DNA of 64,000 nt from CAYXTI01 sp964468495 (GTDB lineage Bacteria > Pseudomonadota > Alphaproteobacteria > Rickettsiales > Rickettsiaceae), in assembly GCA_964468495.1 (NCBI GenBank), contig CAYXTI010000016.1:1-64000 (forward strand). Direction: 5' to 3'. The position numbers and the translations under genes are program-made. Of the stretch, positions 27,496-37,411 are shown in pieces; position 1 is the stretch's first letter, and the number at the start of each line of letters is the position of its first letter. The notes beneath the pieces were generated by a model. The model did no database searches and was not told where the DNA came from. It saw only the letters and a program-made list of their open reading frames with translations.

Positions 27496-28494
27496 ATGAA
27501 CAAACTATTAAAAATTAACATATTTATTATTACTATATTCTTTGTATTAATCATTACTGTTACAAATTTAGTTATATTTTACTTATATACTCCAGGTCCT
27601 TTAAAAAAAGCTATTACTATTACTATAAATAAAAATACCTCTATAAATAAGGTAAGTACTATATTATATGATCAAAATGCTATAAAATACCCTAAATTAT
27701 TTACAATAATTAGCACTTTATTCTCATATTATAATCCACTAAAAAGTGGAGAATATTTATTAACTGAATATAGTTCTGCTTATCAAATAATAAAACAACT
27801 CAGTAATGGTAAATCAATTATACATAAATTTTTTGTTCCTGAAGGAGTAACAGTACATGAAATTTGTACAAAATTAACAGAAGAAGAAAAATTAACAGGC
27901 TCTCTTAATTGTAATATCACTGAAGGTTATTTAATGCCATCAACCTACTTTTTTTCATATGGAGATCAACGTCAAAAATTGCTAGAAAAAATGATGAATA
28001 ATATGTCAGCAATATTAGATGAATTAACACTACAATTAACACCTAATTTTCCTTTAAAATCTAAAGAAGAGATATTGATTTTAGCATCAATTGTAGAAAA
28101 AGAAGCTAGTAACAATAAAGAAAAGTCAAAAATAGCTGGTGTGTTTATAAACCGCTTAAATCAAAATATGAAATTACAATCAGATGTTACTGTTATTTAT
28201 GCCTTAACTAATGGTAAAAAAAAGTTTTCTAGAGCTCTTACTAAAACAGATTTAACTATAAAATCTCCTTATAATACTTATTATGTAAAAGGTTTACCAA
28301 TAACTCCTATTACTTGCCCAGGACGTAAATCATTAGAATCTGTTATTAATTATGAAAAAACTAGTGCCTTATATTTTATAACAAATGAAATAGAAGGAGA
28401 AACTTACTTTTCAAATACTTTTGCTGAACATGTTAATTATAATAATAAACAAAAAAAACGCAAAAATGCAATTAACAATAATAAAAAGCCATAA
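27496..28494 (+). CDS. mltG: Endolytic murein transglycosylase MltG
   Basis: A 332-residue YceG-family protein with one N-terminal membrane helix (about 8-29), a LysM-like region with KKAITITINKNTSINKV, and the catalytic block ILASIVEKEASNN, whose Glu is the lytic residue. GVFINRLNQNMKLQSDVTV follows, and the C-terminal YNTYYVKGLPITPI is family-typical. It cleaves nascent glycan strands at the inner membrane and limits their length. Its presence implies that peptidoglycan is made. It converges with ruvB, leaving 3 bases between stops. Confidence 0.95.
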   Translation: MNKLLKINIFIITIFFVLIITVTNLVIFYLYTPGPLKKAITITINKNTSINKVSTILYDQNAIKYPKLFTIISTLFSYYNPLKSGEYLLTEYSSAYQIIKQLSNGKSIIHKFFVPEGVTVHEICTKLTEEEKLTGSLNCNITEGYLMPSTYFFSYGDQRQKLLEKMMNNMSAILDELTLQLTPNFPLKSKEEILILASIVEKEASNNKEKSKIAGVFINRLNQNMKLQSDVTVIYALTNGKKKFSRALTKTDLTIKSPYNTYYVKGLPITPITCPGRKSLESVINYEKTSALYFITNEIEGETYFSNTFAEHVNYNNKQKKRKNAINNNKKP

Positions 28495-28497
28495 TCA

Positions 28498-29511
28498 TTA
28501 AAAAAATCCAGTTTGTTTTTTAATAATTTCTAACCCAAGATGAGTAAATGCGCTATTAGTAATAACTCTTCCTCTAGCTGTACGCTTTAAAAATCCTATT
28601 TGTATTAAATATGGTTCAATTGATTCTTCAATTGTATCTCTTTTTTCAGATAAAGCAGCTGCTATTGTTTCAATCCCAATAGGGCCTCCATTATAATTAT
28701 TACTAATAAATTTTAAATAACGATAATCACTACTATCAAGACCAGCTTTATCTACTTCCATAGAGTTAAGAGCTTTATCTGCTACCTGTTGATTAATATG
28801 CATAGCATTATCTACAAAAGCAAAATCACGTACACGTTTTAATAACCTTAAGGCAATTCTAGGAGTCCCACGAGAGCGCATTGCAATTTCAGCAGCTCCT
28901 GTGTCAGTTAAACTTGTATTAAATAAAATAGCAGCCTTAGTTAAAACTATTTTTAACTCTTCAATGTTATAAAAATTTAATCTCATAGGAATCCCAAATC
29001 TATCTCTTAATGGATTACTTAATAGCCCTAATCTAGTAGTTGCACCAATTAAAGTAAATTTAGGCAAATTAATTCTCATAGAACGAGCAGCAGGACCTTC
29101 TCCAATAAGAATATCTAAAACAAAATCTTCCATAGCAGGATATAATATTTCTTCAATATTGCCATTTAACCGATGAATTTCATCTATAAACAACACATCA
29201 TAGGGCTGTAAATTAGTAAGAATTGCAGCAAGATCAGCTGCTTTGGCAATGATTGGTCCAGAGGTAGCTTTTAAATTTACCCCCATTTCATGGGATATAA
29301 TATAAGCTAATGATGTTTTTCCTAAACCTGGAGGCCCATAAAATAATGTATGATCTAAAGGTTCTTTTCTACTAATTGCTGCTTTAATAAAAACATTTAG
29401 GTTAGTTTTTATCTGCTCTTGTCCAATAAAATCAGATAACTTCTTTGGCCTAAGAGATAAATCTTTATCTAATTGTAACTCTTGCTGAGAAAGAATTGCG
29501 GTATTAGCCAT
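28498..29511 (-). CDS. ruvB: Holliday junction branch-migration helicase RuvB
   Basis: A 337-residue AAA+ ATPase. Walker A is YGPPGLGKTSLA, Walker B LFIDEIHRL, sensor motif IGATTRLGLLSNPLRDRFG, and the C-terminal winged helix contains RGTPRIALRLLKRVRDFA and GFLKRTARGRV. It drives branch migration with RuvA, whose gene lies 71 bases upstream. The order on the strand is ruvA-ruvB; ruvC is not in the window. Confidence 0.98.
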   Translation of the reverse strand: MANTAILSQQELQLDKDLSLRPKKLSDFIGQEQIKTNLNVFIKAAISRKEPLDHTLFYGPPGLGKTSLAYIISHEMGVNLKATSGPIIAKAADLAAILTNLQPYDVLFIDEIHRLNGNIEEILYPAMEDFVLDILIGEGPAARSMRINLPKFTLIGATTRLGLLSNPLRDRFGIPMRLNFYNIEELKIVLTKAAILFNTSLTDTGAAEIAMRSRGTPRIALRLLKRVRDFAFVDNAMHINQQVADKALNSMEVDKAGLDSSDYRYLKFISNNYNGGPIGIETIAAALSEKRDTIEESIEPYLIQIGFLKRTARGRVITNSAFTHLGLEIIKKQTGFF

Positions 29512-29582
29512 ATAGTTTTATTTTTTATATTATAAAAATACCATTAATACAATATATATTATCAATAAAGGTTATAATACTA

Positions 29583-30182
29583 TTAATTAGGTTTTTTAAG
29601 AGAAAGCTTAATTATTTCATCTAAAGAAATATTCTTATTATTGTTAAATATATTAATTACTCTATTATGTGCGTCTATCCTATTTATGCCAAGATTAACT
29701 AAAGCTGATACAGCATCAATAATCATAAAATTATCATTATTATGAGTTTTTTCTTTTGTATTCAAGCTTGATGTAGTTATACAAGTAGAAAACTTATCTT
29801 TTAGTTCCACAATAATTCTTTCTGCTAATTTATTGCCTATTCCTGGGATAGTACTAAAAATACTTCGATCTTTATTAATCAATGATATTTCAATTTCCTT
29901 TATACTTAAATAAGAAATTATATTAAGCGCCATTTTACTTCCAACTCCTTTTATTGATTGTAATAAAATAAAAGCATTCTTCTCAGATATATCCTGAAAC
30001 CCATATAAATGAATATGATCTTCTCTCACATGAGTATAAATAAATAACTCAATAATTGTTCCACTAGTAAGATTGTTAAGCAATTTTTTAGGGCAAAAGA
30101 TCAAATACCCTATCTCATTATTATTGACAATGAGATGATCAAAAAATATTTGATCTATTACACCTTTAATTTTTCCTATCAA
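29583..30182 (-). CDS. ruvA: Holliday junction DNA helicase RuvA
   Basis: A 199-residue protein with an N-terminal OB fold (MIGKIKGVIDQIFFDHLIV), two helix-hairpin-helix motifs (IKGVGSKMALNII and IPGIGNKLAERIIVELKDK) and a C-terminal RuvB-binding domain (DAVSALVNLGINRIDAHNRV). A RuvA tetramer holds the four-way junction for RuvB. It forms a small operon with ruvB. Confidence 0.96.
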   Translation of the reverse strand: MIGKIKGVIDQIFFDHLIVNNNEIGYLIFCPKKLLNNLTSGTIIELFIYTHVREDHIHLYGFQDISEKNAFILLQSIKGVGSKMALNIISYLSIKEIEISLINKDRSIFSTIPGIGNKLAERIIVELKDKFSTCITTSSLNTKEKTHNNDNFMIIDAVSALVNLGINRIDAHNRVINIFNNNKNISLDEIIKLSLKKPN

Positions 30183-30305
30183 ATTAAATTCTTAATCGTT
30201 ATCATTCAAATCCAAATATACTTAATAACTTATTAATTAATAAAAAATATTTATCATACACATACTAGCAGTATAGATTCATTTATACAATGAAGTCTTA
30301 GTATA

Positions 30306-33300
30306 TTATTCAGATTTTTCTTTTTCTATATTATTAAGTAAATTCATAGTTTCTAATAAAGTATTTTCGCTGGTCAATTTTTTTAAAAAAATTAATTTAT
30401 TATTAGGTTTTATTTGAGTTTGTTTAACAAATTTATTAATAAAAGAAAAAACCATTTCTGAAACATTATAATTTTTATTAAAAGTAATAACAAAACCATT
30501 AGGACCACTATCTATACTTTGAACCCCTAACTCTATACATTTATGTTTTATTTTAATAATTTCTAGCAAATTATTAAACTGAGAAGGAATTATTCCAAAT
30601 CTATCAACCATTTCATTCTTAAAAGAATCTAACTCATTTTGAGTTAATAAATCTCCTATCCTACGATAAATACCCAATTTAATTGATGTATCAGGAATAT
30701 ATGTATCAGGAATATATACTGGAACAGCTAAGTTAATATTTGGAATAAATAATTCTTTACTAATTTCAGTTGTTTTATATTTAAGATTTTTTAATGCTTC
30801 ATCTAGCATTTCGTAATATAAATCTATTCCTACTTCTTTAATATGACCTGATTGTTCTGATCCCACAAGGTTTCCTACCCCTCTAAGATCCATATCATAA
30901 CTAGCTATTGCAAAACCTGCACCTAAATAATCAATATTTTGCAATATTTCTAATCTTTTTATAGCCTTGGTAGAACTATTATAATTATTAGATAATGTTA
31001 AATAAGCATACCCCTTAACTTTGCCTCTTCCTACTCTCCCCCTAAGTTGGTATAATTGACTCAACCCTAGATGATTACATTTATGTATTATAATAGTATT
31101 AGTAGATACAATATCAATTCCGGATTGGATAATAGTAGTAGAAATTAAAATATCAAAATTACCTTCATAAAAATCAAGCATAATTTTATCAATCTCTGAA
31201 GAAGGCATTTTACCATGAGCAATTTTATAACTTAACTCTGGGACAATATCGTTTAACATTTTTGCAATATAATCTATATCTTTAATTTTTGGACAAACAT
31301 AAAAACTATGTCCTCCTCTAGATTTTTCTTTAACTAAAGCTTCTCTAATAATTGATTTATCAAAAGATACCAAAGTAGTACGAACAGGTACTCTATCAAT
31401 CGGAGGAGTTGATATTAAGCTTAAATCTTTTACTCCTAGCATAGACATCTGTAATGTTCTAGGAATAGGCGTAGCAGATAAAGACAATATATGAACTCCT
31501 ATTTTTAAAGATTTCAACTGCTCTTTTTGTTTAACCCCAAAATTTTGCTCTTCATCGATAATTAGTAATTTTAGATTATTAAATTTAATATCATGAGCTA
31601 ACAGCTTATGTGTTCCGATTATAATATTGATGCTACCTGAAGCAATTTCTTTCTTAATCCTTTTAGTTTCTTTTGGAAGAACTAATCTTGAAATACACTC
31701 AATTTTTATATTAACTCCTTGAAATCTATCAATAAAATTTTTATAATGCTGCCTGCATAATATAGTAGTAGGGACAATAACTGCTATTTGAGGATTAACT
31801 TCGCACTTATCAAAAGCTACAAGGCATGCTGCTCTCATAGCAACTTCTGTTTTTCCAAACCCTATATCTCCACAAACTAACCTATCCATTAATTCGCCAG
31901 ATTTTAAATCATTTTTGATATCATTAACAGCATTAAGTTGATCATCTGTTTCTAAATAAGGAAATTGCTGACAGAATTTATCATATATCTGATCATTTAT
32001 TTCTATAGTATCAACCTTACTTAACTTTCTTTCTGCAGTAATCTTAATAAGATCTTCTGCTATATCTTGAATTTTTTTTCTTGCTATCCCTTGTCTTTTT
32101 TGCCAACTTACCAACCCTAGTTTATCAAGAGCAACATCATTAAAGCCATATCTTTTAACTAACTTAATATTTTCGACAGGAACATATAATAAATCATCAT
32201 CACGATAACTTAGTTTTAAACATTCATGTAAGATACCTCCAGCAGAAATATTTTCAATTTTTATAAATCGTCCTATTCCATGATCTCTATGTACTACTAA
32301 ATCTTGCTCCTTTATATTGTCTATTTCTTTTAAGATATTTACTAATTTCTTTTGTGATGTTGTTTTATTATTATAAGTAGAAAATTTATTACCAAAAATA
32401 TCTTGTTCAGAAATAAATAAATATTTATCAGTAAGAAAACAAGAAGACAAAGGGGCAAAAGTAAAATTAATAACATTTTCTTTTGCTTCCGTTAAAAAAT
32501 TAATTTTATTAGTGCCATAGCCGTAATCATTTACTACTAATTTAATTCGCTCTAAAACATAGTTAGACTGATAAAAAATAATAATAATTTTATATTTATT
32601 ATTATTAATTAAATTTATTAACTTATCATTATCTTTCTTATCAGAAGAAGAACCTAATAAAGAAACAGTATCTATTAAATTAATATTAAAACTATTACCA
32701 TATTCTATGCAAATAGCATTAGTTTGATTTATTAACCTTTCTTTAATATCTTTAACAGTAAAAATTAATAATTGTGGAGGAATAGCATAAAAATATAATT
32801 CTGAATTATCACTATTCTCTTTTGTTCTTTGCTTATACAATTCATTATAATGATTTTCATACTCTCCCATTCTATGCAAATTTAAATTATCATAAATAAT
32901 AATATAATTATTATTTAAATAATCTACTAGTTGATGCATTTCCTTATAAAATAAAGGAGTTAAATACTCAAAACCACTAGATTTTTGCTTTGAGATTATT
33001 TGAGAATAAAGTGAACTACTGGCATGATTATCTCCAAACAATTTAGAAAAATTTTCTTTAAAAGTTGCAATAGTTTGATCATTAATTAATAGTTCACTAG
33101 AAGGAGTTAATAAAAAACTACTAATAGTTCTATTAGACAGTTGAGTATTAATCTCAAATATTTTTATTGATTCTATATAATTCCAAGCAAAATTGATTCT
33201 ATATCCTTGATTATTGCCTGTGACTATATCAATTATTTCTCCTCTAATAGCAAATTCTCCTCTTATCATAGCTACATTTGTTCTAATAAAACCATTATTT

Positions 33301-33707
33301 ATTAAAAATTGAGATAATTGCTTTAAAGTATAATTTAATCCCTTAAACAGTAAAAGAGTGTTACTAGAAAATATATCTGGAGAAGGAAGCTTATTCATCA
33401 AATTTATTGCAGCAGTAACAATAACCTTACAAGATTTTAGTATACTTAACTGAGATAATACATGTGCTCGCTTCCCTAATATCTCTTTGCTTGGAGAAAC
33501 TCTATCATAAGGAGTAGTATCTAAACTTGGAAAATATATAACGCTACTTTTATCATAATCGTTATCAATAAAAAAGGTCATTTGTTGATATGCCTTTATA
33601 GCACTTTCTTCATTTACTGTACATAATATAATATTTTTTTTATAAAGCTGAAATTGTTTGTAAGAAAAATAACATTTAGCAGCAAGAGGAATCTTTATAT
33701 TTGTCAT
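30306..33707 (-). CDS. mfd: Transcription-repair coupling factor
   Basis: An 1133-residue protein of normal Mfd architecture: N-terminal UvrB-homology region, an RNA polymerase interaction domain with VVHRDHGIGRFI (about residue 475), and superfamily 2 translocase motifs GDIGFGKTEVAMRAA, LLIIDEEQNFG, LSATPIPRTLQM and QLRGRVGRGKVKGYAYL. The C-terminal TRCF domain is present. It removes stalled RNA polymerase and recruits UvrA. sdhE lies 30 bases upstream, the usual alphaproteobacterial arrangement. Confidence 0.97.
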   Translation of the reverse strand: MTNIKIPLAAKCYFSYKQFQLYKKNIILCTVNEESAIKAYQQMTFFIDNDYDKSSVIYFPSLDTTPYDRVSPSKEILGKRAHVLSQLSILKSCKVIVTAAINLMNKLPSPDIFSSNTLLLFKGLNYTLKQLSQFLINNGFIRTNVAMIRGEFAIRGEIIDIVTGNNQGYRINFAWNYIESIKIFEINTQLSNRTISSFLLTPSSELLINDQTIATFKENFSKLFGDNHASSSLYSQIISKQKSSGFEYLTPLFYKEMHQLVDYLNNNYIIIYDNLNLHRMGEYENHYNELYKQRTKENSDNSELYFYAIPPQLLIFTVKDIKERLINQTNAICIEYGNSFNINLIDTVSLLGSSSDKKDNDKLINLINNNKYKIIIIFYQSNYVLERIKLVVNDYGYGTNKINFLTEAKENVINFTFAPLSSCFLTDKYLFISEQDIFGNKFSTYNNKTTSQKKLVNILKEIDNIKEQDLVVHRDHGIGRFIKIENISAGGILHECLKLSYRDDDLLYVPVENIKLVKRYGFNDVALDKLGLVSWQKRQGIARKKIQDIAEDLIKITAERKLSKVDTIEINDQIYDKFCQQFPYLETDDQLNAVNDIKNDLKSGELMDRLVCGDIGFGKTEVAMRAACLVAFDKCEVNPQIAVIVPTTILCRQHYKNFIDRFQGVNIKIECISRLVLPKETKRIKKEIASGSINIIIGTHKLLAHDIKFNNLKLLIIDEEQNFGVKQKEQLKSLKIGVHILSLSATPIPRTLQMSMLGVKDLSLISTPPIDRVPVRTTLVSFDKSIIREALVKEKSRGGHSFYVCPKIKDIDYIAKMLNDIVPELSYKIAHGKMPSSEIDKIMLDFYEGNFDILISTTIIQSGIDIVSTNTIIIHKCNHLGLSQLYQLRGRVGRGKVKGYAYLTLSNNYNSSTKAIKRLEILQNIDYLGAGFAIASYDMDLRGVGNLVGSEQSGHIKEVGIDLYYEMLDEALKNLKYKTTEISKELFIPNINLAVPVYIPDTYIPDTSIKLGIYRRIGDLLTQNELDSFKNEMVDRFGIIPSQFNNLLEIIKIKHKCIELGVQSIDSGPNGFVITFNKNYNVSEMVFSFINKFVKQTQIKPNNKLIFLKKLTSENTLLETMNLLNNIEKEKSE

Positions 33708-33737
33708 TATAACATAAAAAATTGATATTATTAATTA

Positions 33738-34031
33738 TTAGTTAATATCAAAATTAATAATACGTAATAGTAATGTTAATATATTATCAGGTGGAATAGA
33801 TTTTTTATTATACCAGCTTAAAATTTCTGTATCAGAATAATTTAAAATATATAATAAATCTAATAACTCATTATCTGTCATATCTCCAACACATTGCTTA
33901 GTAAAATTACTTAAAATAATAGCAAGTTCTTTACATCCTCTATAATAACTAAGATAAAGTAATTTTTTTATCAGAAACATTCTTTCTTGATTATTCATTT
34001 TTAAGATCTTGCAAAATTTTTTTATGGTCAT
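33738..34031 (-). CDS. sdhE: Succinate dehydrogenase assembly factor SdhE
   Basis: A 97-residue protein of the Sdh5/YgfY family. The conserved RGxxE motif appears as YYRGCKELAIIL near residue 31, followed by MTDNELLDLLYILNYSDTEILSW, which matches the helical core. It promotes covalent FAD attachment to SdhA. It is the first gene of an sdhE-mfd pair. The true start may be the Met at codon 12 (MNNQERMF), which fits the usual family length better. Confidence 0.88.
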   Translation of the reverse strand: MTIKKFCKILKMNNQERMFLIKKLLYLSYYRGCKELAIILSNFTKQCVGDMTDNELLDLLYILNYSDTEILSWYNKKSIPPDNILTLLLRIINFDIN

Positions 34032-34179
34032 ATTATAAATAATAAATCAAGACTTCAAGTATAAATAAATTAGATATGCAGTTATTATAAAAAATATTAA
34101 ACCTTTAATTACTCTGCCAATATATATTGTACTAGTGAGTGTATAATAGTTAATAAAAACTAACATAATTAATCAATTA

Positions 34180-35631
34180 ATGAATAAAATTATGACCCCT
34201 TTATCAAATATGTTAGATCAACAAGAAAATGCAAATAATAATCATAATAATTCGCCTTGGATTAATGTATGTCATGATTTACTAGAATGTTATGGTGCAA
34301 TATTGTACAAAAGCTGGTTTAGTAAAATTAGTTTTTTAAAAATTTCTGCATCGAAAACAGTAATTTTATTAGCTCCAAGTAATTTTATAAGAGATTGGAT
34401 TAAATCAAATTATTATGATAACATTCTACGTTTTTGGCTCCAATATGATCAAAATATAAAATCAATAGATCTCATTACTAGAGAAAATAACCATTCAGAT
34501 AACATTGCAGCAATTAAAGCTCCTAAAAACCATATAGAATCAGTAGCATCTAGCTCATATAATAATAATGAAAAAATAAAGGATGATATTAAAAATCCTA
34601 AAGTTTTAAATTCTTTGGATTCAAGATTCACTTTTGATAATTTTGTAGTAGGAACTACTAATGAACTAGCATATGCAGCAGCACTAGCTGTAGCTGAATC
34701 AAAAAGTTCGGTAGCAAAATCAAATCCTTTATTTTTATATGGAGGAGTAGGCTTAGGGAAAACTCATTTAATGCATGCTATTGCTTGGCACACATATAAA
34801 CTCAATTCACATCGTAAAGTACTATATATGTCAGCTGAAAAATTCATGTACCGTTTTATTAAAGCATTACGTAATAAGGATGTAATGTCTTTTAAAGAAG
34901 AGTTTCGTTCGGTTGATGTACTTATGATAGATGACATTCAATTCATTTGCGGAAAAGATAGTACACAAGAAGAGTTTTTTCATACATTTAATGCAATTAT
35001 TGATAATAACAAACAAATGGTTATATCTTGCGATAGATCTCCATCTGATTTAAATCAAGTAGAAGATAGAATTAAATCTAGGCTTGGATGGGGATTAGTT
35101 GCAGATGTGCATAGCACTACCTATGAACTAAGGCTTGGTATACTTCAATCAAAGCTTGAACAAATGAATATTAAAATCTGTACAAGAGTAATTGATTTTC
35201 TAGCTACAAAAATTGTTTCTAATGTAAGAGAACTTGAAGGTGCATTAAATAAGGTTATCGCTCATTCAACACTAATTGGACGAGATATTACAATAGAAAG
35301 TACTCAAGATATTTTAAAGGATTTATTAAGATCAAATGAGAAAGCTATAACTATTGAAGAAATTCAAAAACAAGTAGCACATAGATATAACATTACCATT
35401 AGTGAAATGTCATCTTTTCGTAGGTCAAGAGCTGTTGCTAGACCAAGACAAATTGCAATGTATTTATCAAAAATATTAACATCTAAAAGCCTAGCAGATA
35501 TAGGAAAAAAATTTTGTAAAAAAGATCATACTACAGTGATGCATGCAATAAAAAAAGTAGAACATTTAGTATCAACTGATCATGCTTTTAAAGAAGAGGT
35601 GAATTTACTAAAAACAATATTACAAACTTAA
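34180..35631 (+). CDS. dnaA: Chromosomal replication initiator protein DnaA
   Basis: A 483-residue protein with all four DnaA domains. Domain I is near WINVCHDLLECYGAILYKSWF; domain II is a variable Asn/Ser-rich linker. Domain III (from about 145) has Walker A LYGGVGLGKTHLMHA, Walker B VLMIDDIQFI and RIKSRLGWGLVADV. Domain IV has the box-binding motif KKDHTTVMHAIKKVE. It unwinds oriC. dnaN follows 47 bases downstream, the ancestral order. No clear oriC was found nearby. Confidence 0.98.
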   Translation: MNKIMTPLSNMLDQQENANNNHNNSPWINVCHDLLECYGAILYKSWFSKISFLKISASKTVILLAPSNFIRDWIKSNYYDNILRFWLQYDQNIKSIDLITRENNHSDNIAAIKAPKNHIESVASSSYNNNEKIKDDIKNPKVLNSLDSRFTFDNFVVGTTNELAYAAALAVAESKSSVAKSNPLFLYGGVGLGKTHLMHAIAWHTYKLNSHRKVLYMSAEKFMYRFIKALRNKDVMSFKEEFRSVDVLMIDDIQFICGKDSTQEEFFHTFNAIIDNNKQMVISCDRSPSDLNQVEDRIKSRLGWGLVADVHSTTYELRLGILQSKLEQMNIKICTRVIDFLATKIVSNVRELEGALNKVIAHSTLIGRDITIESTQDILKDLLRSNEKAITIEEIQKQVAHRYNITISEMSSFRRSRAVARPRQIAMYLSKILTSKSLADIGKKFCKKDHTTVMHAIKKVEHLVSTDHAFKEEVNLLKTILQT

Positions 35632-35678
35632 ATAAAGTGATAATATAAAAAATTAAAGATAACAATGAATAATAATTT

Positions 35679-36821
35679 ATGCTTGAAGTAATAGTACAAA
35701 CTAAAGAGTTAACGCATGCTTTAAACTTTGCATCTTCTATCGTAGAGAAACGTAATGTTATTTCGGAATTAAATAATATTAAACTTACTACAAAATCAGA
35801 TAGCCTAGAGATTGGGGCTACTGATATGGATATATATTTAAATCAAACCATAGGAGCAAAAATATTATCGCAAGGTGAAACAACAATATCTTCTAGAACT
35901 TTTGCTGATATTATCAGAAAAATTCCAGATAGTACCCTTACACTAAAGCATGATAAAACGTCAAATAAATGTTTAATCATTGGTAAAAATTGTCAGTTTG
36001 ATTTATTCACTTTATCCCCATTACAATTCCCTATATTAGAAAATATAGCATCAGATCCTCATCTTAAAATATCATGTAGTAATTTTTCTAAGATTATAGA
36101 ATATAGTTCTTTTGCAATATCAAATGATGATACTAGATATAACTTAAATGGTATATACTTACATATAAAAGACAATAATCTATTTAGTGTAGCTACTGAT
36201 GGCCATAGATTATCATTATCTTCATGTACTCCAATTGAAATAAATAACTACTCTAAATTTGAAGTAATTATTCCTAAGAAAACTACTAATGAATTATTAA
36301 AAATTACAAAAGATATATTTTATTATAATCATGATGCTTATGTAACATTAAATCATAATAAAATTCAATTTACATGTCGTAATTTATTAATAGTGTCTAA
36401 AATAATAGATGGAACATTTCCTGATTATAAAACATTTATCCCTAATCATAATCAAAACAAGCTTATTATAAAAACAAAGCTATTAGCAGACGCTATTGAT
36501 CGTATAGCTACAATTACAGTTGATAAATTTAGAGCAATAAAATTACATATAGATAATAGCCTAATTAAAATCACAGCATATGGAGAAACAACTGGGAAAG
36601 CTGAAGAACGATTAATATACTCAGAAAAAAAAGAAGAATATTGCAAATTTATAGGAACTAAACTAGTAATAGGTTTTAACCCTAGATATTTATATGATGT
36701 GTTAAATATAATAAAAGATCCTATAGTAGAAATTTTTCTACATGATCCTTTTTCTCCAATATTAATAAAATCTCTCAATCAAGTAGATAATATTTTTGTT
36801 ATTATGCCTATTAGAATTTAA
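35679..36821 (+). CDS. dnaN: DNA polymerase III beta subunit (sliding clamp)
   Basis: A 380-residue protein with the three-fold clamp architecture. Recognisable parts are ALNFASSIVEKRNVISELNNI, FAISNDDTRYNLNGIYLHI, VATDGHRLSLS and the C-terminal VDNIFVIMPIRI. Dimeric rings tether the polymerase to DNA. The gene follows dnaA on the same strand and they are probably co-transcribed. Confidence 0.97.
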   Translation: MLEVIVQTKELTHALNFASSIVEKRNVISELNNIKLTTKSDSLEIGATDMDIYLNQTIGAKILSQGETTISSRTFADIIRKIPDSTLTLKHDKTSNKCLIIGKNCQFDLFTLSPLQFPILENIASDPHLKISCSNFSKIIEYSSFAISNDDTRYNLNGIYLHIKDNNLFSVATDGHRLSLSSCTPIEINNYSKFEVIIPKKTTNELLKITKDIFYYNHDAYVTLNHNKIQFTCRNLLIVSKIIDGTFPDYKTFIPNHNQNKLIIKTKLLADAIDRIATITVDKFRAIKLHIDNSLIKITAYGETTGKAEERLIYSEKKEEYCKFIGTKLVIGFNPRYLYDVLNIIKDPIVEIFLHDPFSPILIKSLNQVDNIFVIMPIRI

Positions 36822-36838
36822 TAAAAAACTTTCAAAAA

Positions 36839-37270
36839 TCAACTTATTTTTTTTAGTCTTTCTATATGCCTACCTCCTTCAAAAGTAGTACTAATAAATT
36901 GATCAATCATCCTTATTACTAGAGTTTCTTCAATAATTTTAGATCCTATTATCAAAACATTGGCATTATTATGCTGCCTTGCTTGTTTTACCATAAGCAA
37001 ATTAAAACATAAAGCAGCTCTAATATGTACATACCTATTGGCAGCTATTGACATACCTATACCTGAAGAACAAATTAATATTCCAAAATTAATTCGTTCT
37101 TCTAACATTGTTTCAGATAATTTGGCTGCATAATCAGGATAATCAACTCTAACTGTATTATTTGTTCCTAAATCAAGATAATTAATCTCTATATCTGTTA
37201 TAGAATTAATAATCTTAGACTTTAATTTAAAACCATGATGATCACTTGCTATAGCTACTACACATTTCAT
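36839..37270 (-). CDS. rpiB: Ribose-5-phosphate isomerase B
   Basis: The protein starts MKCVVAIASDHHGFKLK. SDHHG carries the sugar-binding His, and LICSSGIGMSIAANR holds the catalytic Cys. It interconverts ribose 5-phosphate and ribulose 5-phosphate for nucleotide synthesis. The frame extends 7 codons further upstream to another ATG (37291), but the added residues MYFIINI do not match the family, so the start at 37270 is preferred. It converges with dnaN. Confidence 0.95.
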   Translation of the reverse strand: MKCVVAIASDHHGFKLKSKIINSITDIEINYLDLGTNNTVRVDYPDYAAKLSETMLEERINFGILICSSGIGMSIAANRYVHIRAALCFNLLMVKQARQHNNANVLIIGSKIIEETLVIRMIDQFISTTFEGGRHIERLKKIS

Positions 37271-37411
37271 AATATTTATAATAAAATACAATAATTTATA
37301 ATTTAAAATTAGTAATAATAACGCAATGCTATTATATTATATTATGCTATTATACTCTACAGCTTTGCTTACTACTAGCAATAATATAAAAACTAATTTA
37401 TATATTTTATT

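Noticed and set aside
34032..34179. Possible oriC upstream of dnaA
   Set aside because: No cluster of DnaA boxes (TTATCCACA or close variants) is visible there. One near match elsewhere (tatggataa near 39909) is isolated and could be chance.
34449..34631. Minus-strand frame opposite dnaA
   Set aside because: It is a shadow of the DnaA linker region with no homology.
37271..37291. Extended N-terminus of RpiB (MYFIINI)
   Set aside because: RpiB proteins start directly at the MKxxxASDHHG strand; the extra residues have no counterpart.
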